Shown here piece by piece: positions 8,909 to 17,214 of a stretch of 64,000 bases of DNA. Positions within the stretch are counted from its first letter, which is position 1; every line of letters starts with the position of its first letter. The notes under the pieces are model-generated. The model was given only the letters and a program-made list of their open reading frames with translations, was not told the DNA's origin and did no database searches. Origin of the DNA: an uncultured Eubacterium sp. (lineage in GTDB: Bacteria > Bacillota > Clostridia > Lachnospirales > Lachnospiraceae); contig USBB01000001.1 in the NCBI GenBank assembly GCA_900552795.1, positions 1 through 64,000 on the forward strand, given 5' to 3'. The position numbers and the translations under genes were made by a program.

Positions 8909-9772
8909 ATGGATTACAGAGATAACAAATTTCAGAGATATTTTTTGCTGATAGCTTTTGGTATTACATTTACTGCGTTTTTAGCGGTTATGTCAGTAAA
9001 AGCTGTTGCAGGTATAAATTCATCAGATAAAAATCCGCCGACAGAAAACGTGGTGCAGAATACCACGCAGGAGAGCACTACGCCGGAGGCTACAACAGAA
9101 GAAGTCACAACCGAAGCTGTCACGGAGACAGAGGAGGAGACTACACAGAAGCCGACAAATCCGCCAACAAAGGAGCCTCCAAAAGTAAGCAGCGGAGCGG
9201 ATACTTCATATTTTGATGATGCGGTATTTATAGGGGATTCAAGAACAGTTCTTCTGCAGATGTATGCAGACTGGAACGCAGATATATTTGCAGAAACAGG
9301 ACTCACTATCTGGGATGTGTTTGATAAAAAAGTTCATACAAGGGATAATCAGAAAGCAACGATAAAGGATCTGCTTGGCAGGAAACAGTATAAGAAAGTA
9401 TATATCCAGCTGGGCATAAATGAACTTGGTACCGGTACAGCAAAGACTTTCTGTGATGAGTATGAGCGTGTTTTAAACGAGATAAAGAGACTTCAGCCGA
9501 ATGCAATAATATATCTTCAGAGTATAATGCATGTGTCGCAGGCTCAGGATAATAAGAACACTTATATAAACAATAAAACAGTTAACGAGAGAAATCAGGC
9601 TATAAAGCAGCTTGCCGACAACAAGACTGTATTCTGGCTTGATGAAAATGAGGTGTTTGATGACAGCAATGGAAAGCTTGCCTCAGAATATACAAGTGAC
9701 GGAGTTCATATTAAGGCTTCATGTGTGCCTATATGGGAAAAATTCCTGCTTGATAACGCAGTAAAAAGATGA
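8909..9772 (+). CDS. Membrane-anchored SGNH/GDSL hydrolase family protein
   Basis: This 287-aa protein has one N-terminal transmembrane helix (about 11-33), a Thr/Glu/Pro-rich extracytoplasmic linker (about 40-95) and an SGNH domain. Visible blocks are FIGDSR at 108-112 (nucleophile serine), the QLGINELGTG block with the oxyanion asparagine, and DGVHIK with the catalytic D-x2-H. It probably works with the adjacent MBOAT protein as an acetyl transferase or esterase on a cell-surface polymer, like the second component of Pat/Oat/Alg systems. AAGGA at 8892-8896 is 12 bases from the ATG, slightly far. Confidence 0.82.
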   Translation: MDYRDNKFQRYFLLIAFGITFTAFLAVMSVKAVAGINSSDKNPPTENVVQNTTQESTTPEATTEEVTTEAVTETEEETTQKPTNPPTKEPPKVSSGADTSYFDDAVFIGDSRTVLLQMYADWNADIFAETGLTIWDVFDKKVHTRDNQKATIKDLLGRKQYKKVYIQLGINELGTGTAKTFCDEYERVLNEIKRLQPNAIIYLQSIMHVSQAQDNKNTYINNKTVNERNQAIKQLADNKTVFWLDENEVFDDSNGKLASEYTSDGVHIKASCVPIWEKFLLDNAVKR

Positions 9773-9792
9773 AATTAATATAATAATAAAAG

Positions 9793-9836
9793 CAGGCGGT
9801 ATGATTACAAATAGTAAACATACCGCCTGTTTTTTA
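9793..9836. terminator. Bidirectional terminator between SGNH gene and queT
   Basis: The stem CAGGCGGTATG (9793-9803 region) pairs with CATACCGCCTG (9819-9829) and is followed by seven T on the plus strand. The reverse side has a shorter T tract, so it can serve both convergent genes. Confidence 0.88.
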
Positions 9837-10316
9837 ATTATTAAATATTATATGTCTGTATTTGTTTAATGCAAAGAGTAAAAGCATACCCAAAACACCG
9901 CAAACAACAAGCTCACTGGCACCGATTGATACCATAAGCAGAGGTACAAGTTCTTCTGCACCGTAAGCGTATTTTAACACAAACGGAACAATAAGTGTGT
10001 TTGCAATTACAGGTGGGAGAGGGGCAAGCCACTTATTTTTTCTAAGCATATATGTGCCGATGGCACCTATAAGTGTGGCAATGCTTCCAAATACGATATC
10101 CCATATCACTGCTCCGCCCATGACATTTGCAATGATACAGCCAATGAAAAGTCCAGGAATCGCTGCCGGTGTAAAATAAGGCAGAATTGTAAGGACTTCC
10201 GCAATCCTGAATTGGATAGGGCCAAAACTCCAGTAATTAAATACTACAACTAAAACTACGTAGATTGCTGCAATTACAGCTCCCTGTGTGATAAACAAGG
10301 CTTTTTTGTTCTTCAT
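9834..10316 (-). CDS. queT: QueT family transporter (queuosine precursor, ECF S-component)
   Basis: QueT is the substrate-specific membrane component for uptake of a queuosine precursor such as preQ1, working with the shared ECF energy-coupling module. The 160-aa protein has five or six hydrophobic helices and the family N-terminal ITQGAVIAAIYVVLVVVF and QFRIAEVLTILPYF segments. A preQ1-type riboswitch candidate directly upstream supports the assignment. The start is set by AAAGGAGA ten bases before the ATG. No ECF ATPase or EcfT gene is in the window. Confidence 0.9.
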   Translation of the reverse strand: MKNKKALFITQGAVIAAIYVVLVVVFNYWSFGPIQFRIAEVLTILPYFTPAAIPGLFIGCIIANVMGGAVIWDIVFGSIATLIGAIGTYMLRKNKWLAPLPPVIANTLIVPFVLKYAYGAEELVPLLMVSIGASELVVCGVLGMLLLFALNKYRHIIFNN

Positions 10317-10325
10317 ATTAAATTT

Positions 10326-10368
10326 CTCCTTTAGTTTTGTTTTACGAGTGGAAGGTCTCGAACACTCG
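10326..10368 (-). promoter_or_regulatory. preQ1-I type riboswitch candidate controlling queT
   Basis: On the minus strand a 6-bp stem CGAGTG/CACTCG encloses the loop TTCGAGACCTTC and is followed by an A-rich tail TAAAACAAAACTAA running straight into AGGAG. This is the layout of the compact H-type pseudoknot class: a GTTCNAG-like loop and a CTAA tail. Because the tail abuts the ribosome binding site, control of translation is likely. Confidence 0.72.
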
Positions 10369-10418
10369 ATTTATAGCTTTGTTAGTCTATCACAGTAATT
10401 CTAAAAAAGCAAGAAGCT

Positions 10419-12671
10419 TTATTTGCAGATTCCATCTGTTTTGTAGATAAATGTAACACTTCCTGTTATGTCATCTGATTTTCCGGCAAATGACTGATAA
10501 TCGTTTCCAAGTTTTACAACCTGCTTGATTGTCTCTACAGCGTTATCAGCGTCATTTTCAATTATGCCTGCAAGCTTTTTGATACCTGTTTCATTAAATT
10601 CAACCATACCGTCTTTTAGTGTTAAGGCTCCCTCGTTAAGCTGTATAACACCGTCTGAAAGTGTAGATGAAGCATTTTTGAGCTCATATGTACCTGATTT
10701 TAATGCTGAAGCACCGTTATTTAATGCAGGACTGTTAGATTTAAGTTCATAGAGTCCATTCTTAAATAAGTCTGTTCCTGAGGAAAGCTGACTGCATCCG
10801 AGCTGAAGTTTGTAGAGCGCAGAGCAGATAGTTTCATTTTCAGGATTCAAGTCATCAAATGACCCGATACCGTTTTGTAACTGTAAAGTTCCGTTCTTAA
10901 GAGCATTGGCACCATCAGATAGAGCGGAAAGGCTTTGACTTAAATTAAGACCTGTTTCAGGGTCTGTGGTTTGTGTTGCCTGTGAATATACCTGATTAAG
11001 AGCTGTGTATACACCTCCGTTGCTTACTGTCTGAAGAAGAAGTCCTACTTCAGAAGAATAAAGCTGGCTTAATGTTGTAAATTTACCCCCGGAAACTTGA
11101 GATATTACAGCATTTACCTGTGTAAGGAGCTGAGGACTTGAAGTTTCTATTTTAACTGCCGCAGTGTATGCTGTCATATATTTTGTAAGAAGCGATGAAA
11201 CTACAGTGTTGTCTGTAAGATTTTTGCTTAAATCTGTTTTGGTTGTGATATTAAGGTCTGCGCTTCCTTGTGTAGCAGCCTGTGAAATCTGAGTTAACAT
11301 TGAATTTAATGTTATTCCGCCTAAATCTGCTGTTGCCATTGTTTCAAGACTTTGAGCATCTTTTAGTGCCAAAGTATAGGCAGCACCGTAAACATCAGCA
11401 TTTTTCTTAATTTCTTCAAATGAAGATGTTAATGTAGATGAAAGCTTATCGATTCCTGCGCTTAACTGAGAAGAACCGTTAACAAGCTCGGAAACGCCGG
11501 AAACGAGCTGTGAGCGGACTGTATCAGACAATACATTGATGCCTGCGGTTATCTGTGACGTTCCGTCACTGAGTTCAACGATACCGTTGGCAGCAGAGGC
11601 TACACCGTCAGTATAGGCCTTTATACCGTTATTTAATGTTAAAGCGCCGTCATCTAACTGTGTAATTCCGCTTTTAAGTGTAGGGATATTGTTCTTTAAC
11701 GTTGATAATCCGTCAGACAATGCTTTTGAACCGTCTGAAAGCTGATCTCCTGCATCTGTTAATTTATCGGTCTGTGATTTTAAATCGTTCAAATTAATGT
11801 CATCAAGGTTTAAATCAGATAAAAGGTTTGATGTTGCAACAGACATTGTCATATCAAGCTCAAAATCAACTGCATCAGCGGTTACTTCAAAGTATTCCGG
11901 TATATCAATATCTGCTTTTTTGCCGTCGAGGCTTAAATCAAGGCTCTCTTTTAAACCGGGCATAGCCATGCCAAGAACAATACTGCTGTTGTCATTGTCC
12001 AATATCTTACCGTTAGAAACAGTAACATTGCTGAATTTGTCAGTAGGAAGGACAACACCTGTAATCATTGTAAAAGGAACATATGCTTCCTGTGATTTGC
12101 CGTTAACGGTAATTGTCTTTTTTTCGTTATTTATGTAATCAAATCTTATTTTTACCTTCCCGCTTTTTCCTGCAATCTGTTCAGGTGATATTTCTTTTCC
12201 GTCAAGATAATAAGAAACTTTGATTGTAACAGGCGCCTTTTTATCGGAAGTTCCCTGATAGGTAATATTTTTGCCGTTTGCGTTCCAGTTAAGAGATGAG
12301 CCTGTCAGGCTAAAGCTCTCGTCACCGTTTAAATTGATTATGTCTGTTAAATGTGATATGTCCTGAATATTTTTTTGTCCTGTGAAGTTTTTAAGTTTTT
12401 CGTTTATTAAAAGATGATCCTGATTGCCTTTTGCATCTGTAAATACAAAAACAGTTTCTTCTTTACTGTTTTCTTTGTTTGTTGATGGTTTAATCTGACT
12501 GTTTATAGCATTGCTTAAAACATCTTCTGTATTATTTGAATTAAGTGATTCCTCTTGAACATTGTAAGATACAGTTTTGTCAGAGGAAGCGCCGCAAGCA
12601 GTTAAACTTAATGCCATTATGCAGGCGCACATTAAAACAGATGTAAATTTGAATAAATTTTTCTTAATCAT
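10419..12671 (-). CDS. Lipoprotein with X-X-X-L-X-X-G heptad repeats
   Basis: This 750-aa exported protein begins MIKKNLFKF, has a lipoprotein signal ending LSLTACGAS (lipobox cysteine near residue 24), and then a beta-rich N-terminal region. The second half holds many L-x2-G heptads such as LSDGSKALSDGLSTLK and LNNGIKAYTDGVASAANG, typical of YhgE/Pip-like extracellular helical stalks. It lies directly after an MMPL exporter and is probably its partner, bridging the cell wall or loading substrate. GGAGG eight bases before the ATG at 12671 fixes the start; longer upstream reading runs through a repeat element. There is no C-terminal membrane anchor. Exact function is unknown. Confidence 0.82.
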   Translation of the reverse strand: MIKKNLFKFTSVLMCACIMALSLTACGASSDKTVSYNVQEESLNSNNTEDVLSNAINSQIKPSTNKENSKEETVFVFTDAKGNQDHLLINEKLKNFTGQKNIQDISHLTDIINLNGDESFSLTGSSLNWNANGKNITYQGTSDKKAPVTIKVSYYLDGKEISPEQIAGKSGKVKIRFDYINNEKKTITVNGKSQEAYVPFTMITGVVLPTDKFSNVTVSNGKILDNDNSSIVLGMAMPGLKESLDLSLDGKKADIDIPEYFEVTADAVDFELDMTMSVATSNLLSDLNLDDINLNDLKSQTDKLTDAGDQLSDGSKALSDGLSTLKNNIPTLKSGITQLDDGALTLNNGIKAYTDGVASAANGIVELSDGTSQITAGINVLSDTVRSQLVSGVSELVNGSSQLSAGIDKLSSTLTSSFEEIKKNADVYGAAYTLALKDAQSLETMATADLGGITLNSMLTQISQAATQGSADLNITTKTDLSKNLTDNTVVSSLLTKYMTAYTAAVKIETSSPQLLTQVNAVISQVSGGKFTTLSQLYSSEVGLLLQTVSNGGVYTALNQVYSQATQTTDPETGLNLSQSLSALSDGANALKNGTLQLQNGIGSFDDLNPENETICSALYKLQLGCSQLSSGTDLFKNGLYELKSNSPALNNGASALKSGTYELKNASSTLSDGVIQLNEGALTLKDGMVEFNETGIKKLAGIIENDADNAVETIKQVVKLGNDYQSFAGKSDDITGSVTFIYKTDGICK

Positions 12672-12673
12672 AA

Positions 12674-12828
12674 TAATCCTCCATTCCGGAGCGTAAGCGA
12701 CGGGGCGAATAGAAATTGCGCAGGCGATTTCTATTCTGCCATCAAGGGCTATTTGTGACGCTCCGGCACAAATAGCTGTGTGAAAAATCATCGTATCAAC
12801 ATGATTTTTCGCGCTAATCCTCCATTCC
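12674..12828. repeat. Multi-hairpin dispersed element flanked by duplicated RBS sequence
   Basis: The 14-mer TAATCCTCCATTCC occurs at 12674-12687 and again at 12815-12828. Between the copies lie three perfect inverted repeats: 12707-12716/12727-12736, 12748-12757/12767-12776 and 12783-12791/12801-12809. On the minus strand the 14-mer is the GGAATGGAGGATTA ribosome site of the lipoprotein gene. A related multi-hairpin sequence lies at 36164-36304 and a partial one at 23049-23072. Confidence 0.8.
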
Positions 12829-14898
12829 TTATTTAAAGCCTTTGCTTGTATGAATGATAATTTTATCAAAAACAACAAACAGTGAAGGAAGAACAAATAT
12901 AACTACAAACATGCTGACAATAGCGCCTCGTGCCATTAATGAACAAAGTGAGGCAATCATATCAACACTTGATATAAGACCTACGCCGAATGTTGCTGCA
13001 AAGAAGCCGAGTGCACTGACAATAATTGAAGGTATAGATGTTGAAAGAGCAATTGTAATAGCTTCTTTTTTGTCAGCACCGCCGCTGCGCTCTTTTCTGT
13101 AACGTGTTGTCATAAGAATTGCATAGTCAACCGTTGCACCAAGCTGTATTGTACCGATTACAACTGAAGCAATGAATGGTATTGTAGTTCCTAAATAATA
13201 AGGAAGTCCCATATTTATAAATATGGCAAATTCAATTGCTGAAACAAGTATTACAGGAAGAGATATTGATTTAAATACAATGAGAATTATTAAAAATATC
13301 GCTCCTATAGATACGGCACTTACCTTTTTAAAATCAGTATCCGTAATGCTTATTAAATCTTTAGTGCAAGGTGCTTCGCCGATTATCATGGCGTTTTTAT
13401 CATATTTTTTAGCGATTGAATCAACTGCTTCAATCTGGGTATTGACTTCGTTTGAGGCTATTTTATAGTCTGAGGCAATCATCATAACCTGATGCTCATC
13501 ACCTTTAAGTTTATTAAGTAAATCTTTTGGCATTATGTCTTCCGGCAGTTCATTACCTGCAACTGAATTCAGACTTAATGCAAATGTTATACCGTCAAGA
13601 TTATTTATTTCATCTATCATTTTATTTGCCTGTTTTGGTGTCATGTCTGAGTCGGCAAGTATCATGTAAATAGAATTTAAATCAAAATTTTCATCAAGCT
13701 TTTTGTTTGCAACAGAGCAGTCCAGCTTATCAGGAAGTGTATTTGCAAGGTCATAATAAACATTTGTATGGTTGTAGCCATAAATTGCAGGACCAAGCAG
13801 AGCAAGGAATATAATTATAAATATCCATGAGTGTTTAACTACAAATGCTGACAGCTTATCAAATTTTGCCGGCATAAGTTCTTTGTGCATAGTTTTTTCA
13901 AGTGCTCTGTCAAATGTAAGAATCATTGACGGAAGAATTGTTACACAACCTATAACGCCTAATATTACGCCCTTTGCCATTACAATACCTAAGTCCATTC
14001 CCAAAGTAAAACTCATAAAGCAGAGTGCTATAAAACCAGCTACTGTGGTGATTGAGGAGCCTACTACAGATGTAATTGTATTGGCTATTGCATGAGCCAT
14101 AGCTTCTTTGTGATCATCAGGATAATCAATTTTCATTTCCTTATAGCTGTGCCATAAAAAGATTGAGTAGTCCAGGGTGACACCAAGCTGAAGCACCGCA
14201 GCAAGCGCTTTTGTTATGTATGAAATTTCACCGAGGAAAAAGTTTGAACCCAAGTTATATATAATTGCCATTCCTATGCTTAACATAAAAAATACCGGAA
14301 CAAGGAATGAGTCCATAAACAGAGCAAGCACGATACATGCAAGGACAACAGCGATAAGCACGTATATAGGTGTTTCTTTTTCTGAAAGCAGTTTTGTGTC
14401 AGTTATAACTGCTGACATACCGCTTATAAAGCAGCGTCCTTCAGTAACTTTACGTATTTCTTTGATTGCATCCATTGTCTCATCGCTTGATGTTGTATCG
14501 TCAAAGAATATTGCAAACATGGTTGCATCGGTCTCTTCATTGTAGAACTGTTCCTTATATTTATCAGGGAGCATTTCAATAGGAATAGCCGAACCGGTTA
14601 TGCTGTTGTAAGAAATTAATTCTGCGACATGGTCTACGCTTTCGATTTTTTCCTCAAGAGTTGTAAGCTCACGGGTGTTCATTCCTTCAACTACGACAAT
14701 CGCATATGCACCTTTGTCAAATTCATCCATGAGGATGTCCTGACCTTTCATGGTGTCAATATCGTCGGGCAGATAGTATAAGATATCATAGTTGACACGG
14801 GTGTTAATGTAACCCAGCGTTGATGGAATAAGGAGCAAAATACTTAAAACAAGAATCGGAATTCTTAAGCGTACTATTGCTTTTCCTAATTTTTCCAT
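12829..14898 (-). CDS. MMPL/RND family transporter
   Basis: This 689-aa permease has two similar halves, each an N-terminal helix, a large external loop and a five- or six-helix bundle, as in MMPL and YdfJ-type exporters. The transport-sequence stretches LQLGVTLDYSIFLWHSYKE and IQLGATVDYAILMTTRYRK in TM4 carry the conserved D-Y pair that mediates proton coupling. It probably exports a lipid or amphiphile. It is co-transcribed with the heptad-repeat lipoprotein and diverges from a TetR gene, a usual arrangement for inducible efflux. AGGAGG lies 9 bases before the start. Confidence 0.9.
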   Translation of the reverse strand: MEKLGKAIVRLRIPILVLSILLLIPSTLGYINTRVNYDILYYLPDDIDTMKGQDILMDEFDKGAYAIVVVEGMNTRELTTLEEKIESVDHVAELISYNSITGSAIPIEMLPDKYKEQFYNEETDATMFAIFFDDTTSSDETMDAIKEIRKVTEGRCFISGMSAVITDTKLLSEKETPIYVLIAVVLACIVLALFMDSFLVPVFFMLSIGMAIIYNLGSNFFLGEISYITKALAAVLQLGVTLDYSIFLWHSYKEMKIDYPDDHKEAMAHAIANTITSVVGSSITTVAGFIALCFMSFTLGMDLGIVMAKGVILGVIGCVTILPSMILTFDRALEKTMHKELMPAKFDKLSAFVVKHSWIFIIIFLALLGPAIYGYNHTNVYYDLANTLPDKLDCSVANKKLDENFDLNSIYMILADSDMTPKQANKMIDEINNLDGITFALSLNSVAGNELPEDIMPKDLLNKLKGDEHQVMMIASDYKIASNEVNTQIEAVDSIAKKYDKNAMIIGEAPCTKDLISITDTDFKKVSAVSIGAIFLIILIVFKSISLPVILVSAIEFAIFINMGLPYYLGTTIPFIASVVIGTIQLGATVDYAILMTTRYRKERSGGADKKEAITIALSTSIPSIIVSALGFFAATFGVGLISSVDMIASLCSLMARGAIVSMFVVIFVLPSLFVVFDKIIIHTSKGFK

Positions 14899-14933
14899 AA
14901 TAAAATTCCTCCTTTATATACTGGTATAAGGTT

Positions 14934-15028
14934 TATGACCTTTGGTCATATTCTAAATTTAAGCGAAATTATATCATAAAATGACTGGTAGTCAATATTG
15001 TTTATAAAAAATTTATGACTTTTAGTCA
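14934..15028. promoter_or_regulatory. Three palindromic TetR-type operators
   Basis: The sites are TATGACCTTTGGTCATA (14934-14950), TGACTGGTAGTCA (14982-14994) and TGACTTTTAGTCA (15016-15028), all fitting TGACY-N3-RGTCA. They lie in the 198-base region between the divergent MMPL and TetR genes. They are inferred targets of the TetR protein and would allow repression of both genes. Confidence 0.75.
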
Positions 15029-15096
15029 TTTATTGACTTTTATTTTTTTTTGAGCTATCATGCAAGAAATAAAGGTGCTGAAAAAAGGAGAAAGTT

Positions 15097-15729
15097 ATGG
15101 GAAAGGTTGATATTAATAAGAAACAGAAGCGTACCTCACTTTTAAATACAGCTTATGAGCTGTTTACGACTAAAGGTGTAAATAAGACATCTATTGCTGA
15201 GATTTCACAGGCGGCAGGGATTGCAAAAGGTACGTTTTATCTTTATTTTAAAGACAAGTATGATATTAGAAATAAGCTGATTTCCCATGAATCAAGCAAG
15301 CTTTTTAAAGCTGCAAAGTCAGCGCTTGATAAATATATAGAAGAAAAGGGACAAATGAGCTTTACGGATGGGCTTATATTTATAGCTAACAACATTATAA
15401 ATGCGCTTGCGCAGGATAAGTCGCTTCTTACTTTTATTTCAAAAAATTTAAGCTGGGGAATATTTAAGCAGGCACTGACAACGAATGTTTCAGATGATGA
15501 CATAAATTTTGAACATGTATTTTATGACATGATAGAAGCAGCGGGAGAGGAAATTGAAGAACCTGAAATAATGATATTTCAGATAGTTGAGCTTTTAAGT
15601 TCGACTGCTTACAGTGCCATACTGTATGAGGAGCCGGTTGATATAGAGAAATTAAAGCCATATCTTTATCAGACGATAAGAACTATAATAAATAATCATC
15701 AAAATGGGACAGCGCGTTACAGTGATTAA
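15097..15729 (+). CDS. TetR/AcrR family transcriptional regulator
   Basis: This 210-aa regulator has the N-terminal TetR helix-turn-helix: LLNTAYELFTTKGVNKTSI, AEISQAAGIAKGTFYLYFKD and KYDIRNKLI at about residues 14-62. The C-terminal ligand-binding domain is not recognisable to a specific subfamily. It probably represses the divergent MMPL-lipoprotein operon and itself through the three palindromes in between. AAAGGAG precedes the ATG. Confidence 0.93.
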   Translation: MGKVDINKKQKRTSLLNTAYELFTTKGVNKTSIAEISQAAGIAKGTFYLYFKDKYDIRNKLISHESSKLFKAAKSALDKYIEEKGQMSFTDGLIFIANNIINALAQDKSLLTFISKNLSWGIFKQALTTNVSDDDINFEHVFYDMIEAAGEEIEEPEIMIFQIVELLSSTAYSAILYEEPVDIEKLKPYLYQTIRTIINNHQNGTARYSD

Positions 15730-15853
15730 TAACAGTCGGATAACCTGATTTTGCGCTAAATATTAATTTGCATTTTCACATGAGACATAGTATCATATAA
15801 TATATGTAAAATACTATTTATTATATGATTACATCGTAAGAAAAGGAGACAGA

Positions 15854-16870
15854 ATGAAATTCATAGCCATCGGAGAACTTATGTTAAGATTATCTCCACC
15901 TAATTATGAGAAGATAGTATCTACACATAATTATGTGGTTAATTATGGCGGTGCTGAAGCCAATGTTGCAGTATCTTTGGCAAATCTGGGAGTTGACAGT
16001 ACATTCTTTACTGTGCTTCCTAATTCAGATATAGGAAAGTCTGCAATAAATTATCTTAAAGCTAATGATGTCCATACAAAGCATATCATCAAGGCAGATG
16101 GAAGAATGGGTGTTTATTACCTTGAGGAGGGCGTATCTGTAAGACCTTCGCAGGTAATTTATGACAGAGGAAGTTCAGCATTTGCAGAATATGATTATAA
16201 AGATGTTGATTTTGAAAATATTTTAAAGGATTATGACTGGCTGCACTTAAGTGGTATTACACCTGCATTGTCTTATAACTGCAGACGTCTTATAGATAAA
16301 GCTGTAAAAACTGCAAAAAAGCTTGGTCTGACAGTGAGCTTTGACCCTAATTTCAGAAGTACCTTATGGGCGTTTGAGACAGCAAGAGATGTATTAAGCA
16401 AGTATCTTCCATATGTTGATGTACTTATCGGTATTGAGCCTATACATGTATACAATGAGGACGGTACTGATGTTAAAGATGGTCTTACTATGGATCCGTC
16501 ATTTAAGGATATGGACAGGGTATTCAAGGCCATAGACAAGCAGTACCATATGAAGGCAATCGCAAGAACAGTACGTTATGTACACTCAGGAAGCAATAAC
16601 TCTCTCAAGGCATTTTTCTATACAAACGGTGAAACTTTTGAGAGTAAGACAATTAATTTTGAGATTGTCGATCGTGTCGGAGGCGGTGATGCTTTTTCAT
16701 CAGGTCTTATATATGCACTTATGCAGAATGATATGACTCCGGAGGAGGTTGTCAACTTTGGTGTTGCATCTTCAGTAATGAAGCATGCAATACGTGGTGA
16801 TACTAATATTACAAGCGTGGACCAGATTAAGAGACTTATGAATAATTCTTCTTTCGATGTGCAAAGATAA
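15854..16870 (+). CDS. kdgK: 2-dehydro-3-deoxygluconokinase (PfkB family)
   Basis: This kinase phosphorylates 2-keto-3-deoxygluconate (KDG), the end product of pectin and uronate breakdown, to KDPG. The 338-aa protein has the ribokinase-family N-terminal GGAEANVAVSLANLG (residues 34-48) and the C-terminal anion-hole and catalytic region DRVGGGDAFSSGLIYAL, where the aspartate of GGGD is the general base. The MKFIAIGELMLRLSPP opening is typical of KDG kinases. The gene stands alone: no aldolase or uronate isomerase is adjacent, but a pectate lyase lies 25 kb away. AAAAGGAG precedes the ATG. A fructokinase role is less likely. Confidence 0.82.
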   Translation: MKFIAIGELMLRLSPPNYEKIVSTHNYVVNYGGAEANVAVSLANLGVDSTFFTVLPNSDIGKSAINYLKANDVHTKHIIKADGRMGVYYLEEGVSVRPSQVIYDRGSSAFAEYDYKDVDFENILKDYDWLHLSGITPALSYNCRRLIDKAVKTAKKLGLTVSFDPNFRSTLWAFETARDVLSKYLPYVDVLIGIEPIHVYNEDGTDVKDGLTMDPSFKDMDRVFKAIDKQYHMKAIARTVRYVHSGSNNSLKAFFYTNGETFESKTINFEIVDRVGGGDAFSSGLIYALMQNDMTPEEVVNFGVASSVMKHAIRGDTNITSVDQIKRLMNNSSFDVQR

Positions 16871-16910
16871 TTATGTTTTTTAAGAAAAGTCCGTTAATCT
16901 TAAAGAAATA

Positions 16911-16939
16911 TTGACATTTTTTAATATTTCGCCTAAAAT
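16911..16939 (+). promoter_or_regulatory. Sigma-A promoter of the ileS leader
   Basis: TTGACA at 16911-16916 and TAAAAT at 16934-16939 are separated by 17 bases, placing the transcription start near 16946, just ahead of the T-box stem I. Confidence 0.8.
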
Positions 16940-16945
16940 GTGGAT

Positions 16946-17188
16946 AAATGCTGTGATGAAGACAGTAGGTTATCATGAAATGTAACAGCGAGCCGGGGTG
17001 GTGGAAGCCGGTACGAGTATATGATATCTGAAAATCACTTCTAAGCATCCAATCAGAACAATTCTATTTGAGTTTAGTAAGAGAGGACGGTAATCCCTAC
17101 GTTATAAGGGACGCATATGCTGGTATGTCGTAATTAAGCTTAGGTATGATTATTTTATGCCCCTGCCGTTTTACGGCAGGGGCTTTTT
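16946..17188 (+). promoter_or_regulatory. T-box riboswitch leader of ileS (Ile specifier)
   Basis: The leader shows T-box stem I features: GATGAAGACAGTAGG, then CAGCGAGCCGGGGTGGTGGA with AAGCCGGT, and a specifier region ATGATATCTGAAAA in which ATC would read uncharged tRNA-Ile. Closing bases ATGCT (near 16947) and AGCAT (near 17044) can pair. A strong terminator ends the leader. The canonical antiterminator box (TGGNACCRCG) is not obvious; a TGGT occurs at 17121-17124. Control is by transcription antitermination on isoleucine starvation. Confidence 0.8.
17159..17188 (+). terminator. T-box intrinsic terminator
   Basis: GCCCCTGCCG (17159-17168) pairs perfectly with CGGCAGGGGC (17174-17183) around TTTTA and is followed by five T. 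It ends 27 bases before the ileS start. Confidence 0.92.
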
Positions 17189-17214
17189 CAATTTTTAAGA
17201 AAGGATGTATTGAT

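Noticed and set aside
9001..9200. Low-complexity tandem repeat in DNA
   Set aside because: The Thr/Glu-rich codons form a normal cell-wall spacer in the SGNH protein, not a separate repeat element.
8932..9306. Minus-strand Ser/Val-rich frame opposite the SGNH gene
   Set aside because: It is the reverse of the Thr/Glu-rich linker and has no start signal.
10525..12138. Plus-strand frames opposite the lipoprotein gene
   Set aside because: They mirror the heptad repeats of the real minus-strand gene and have no ribosome sites.
12672..12896. Longer start for the heptad-repeat lipoprotein
   Set aside because: It would read through the hairpin element and hide the lipoprotein signal; GGAGG fits the ATG at 12671.
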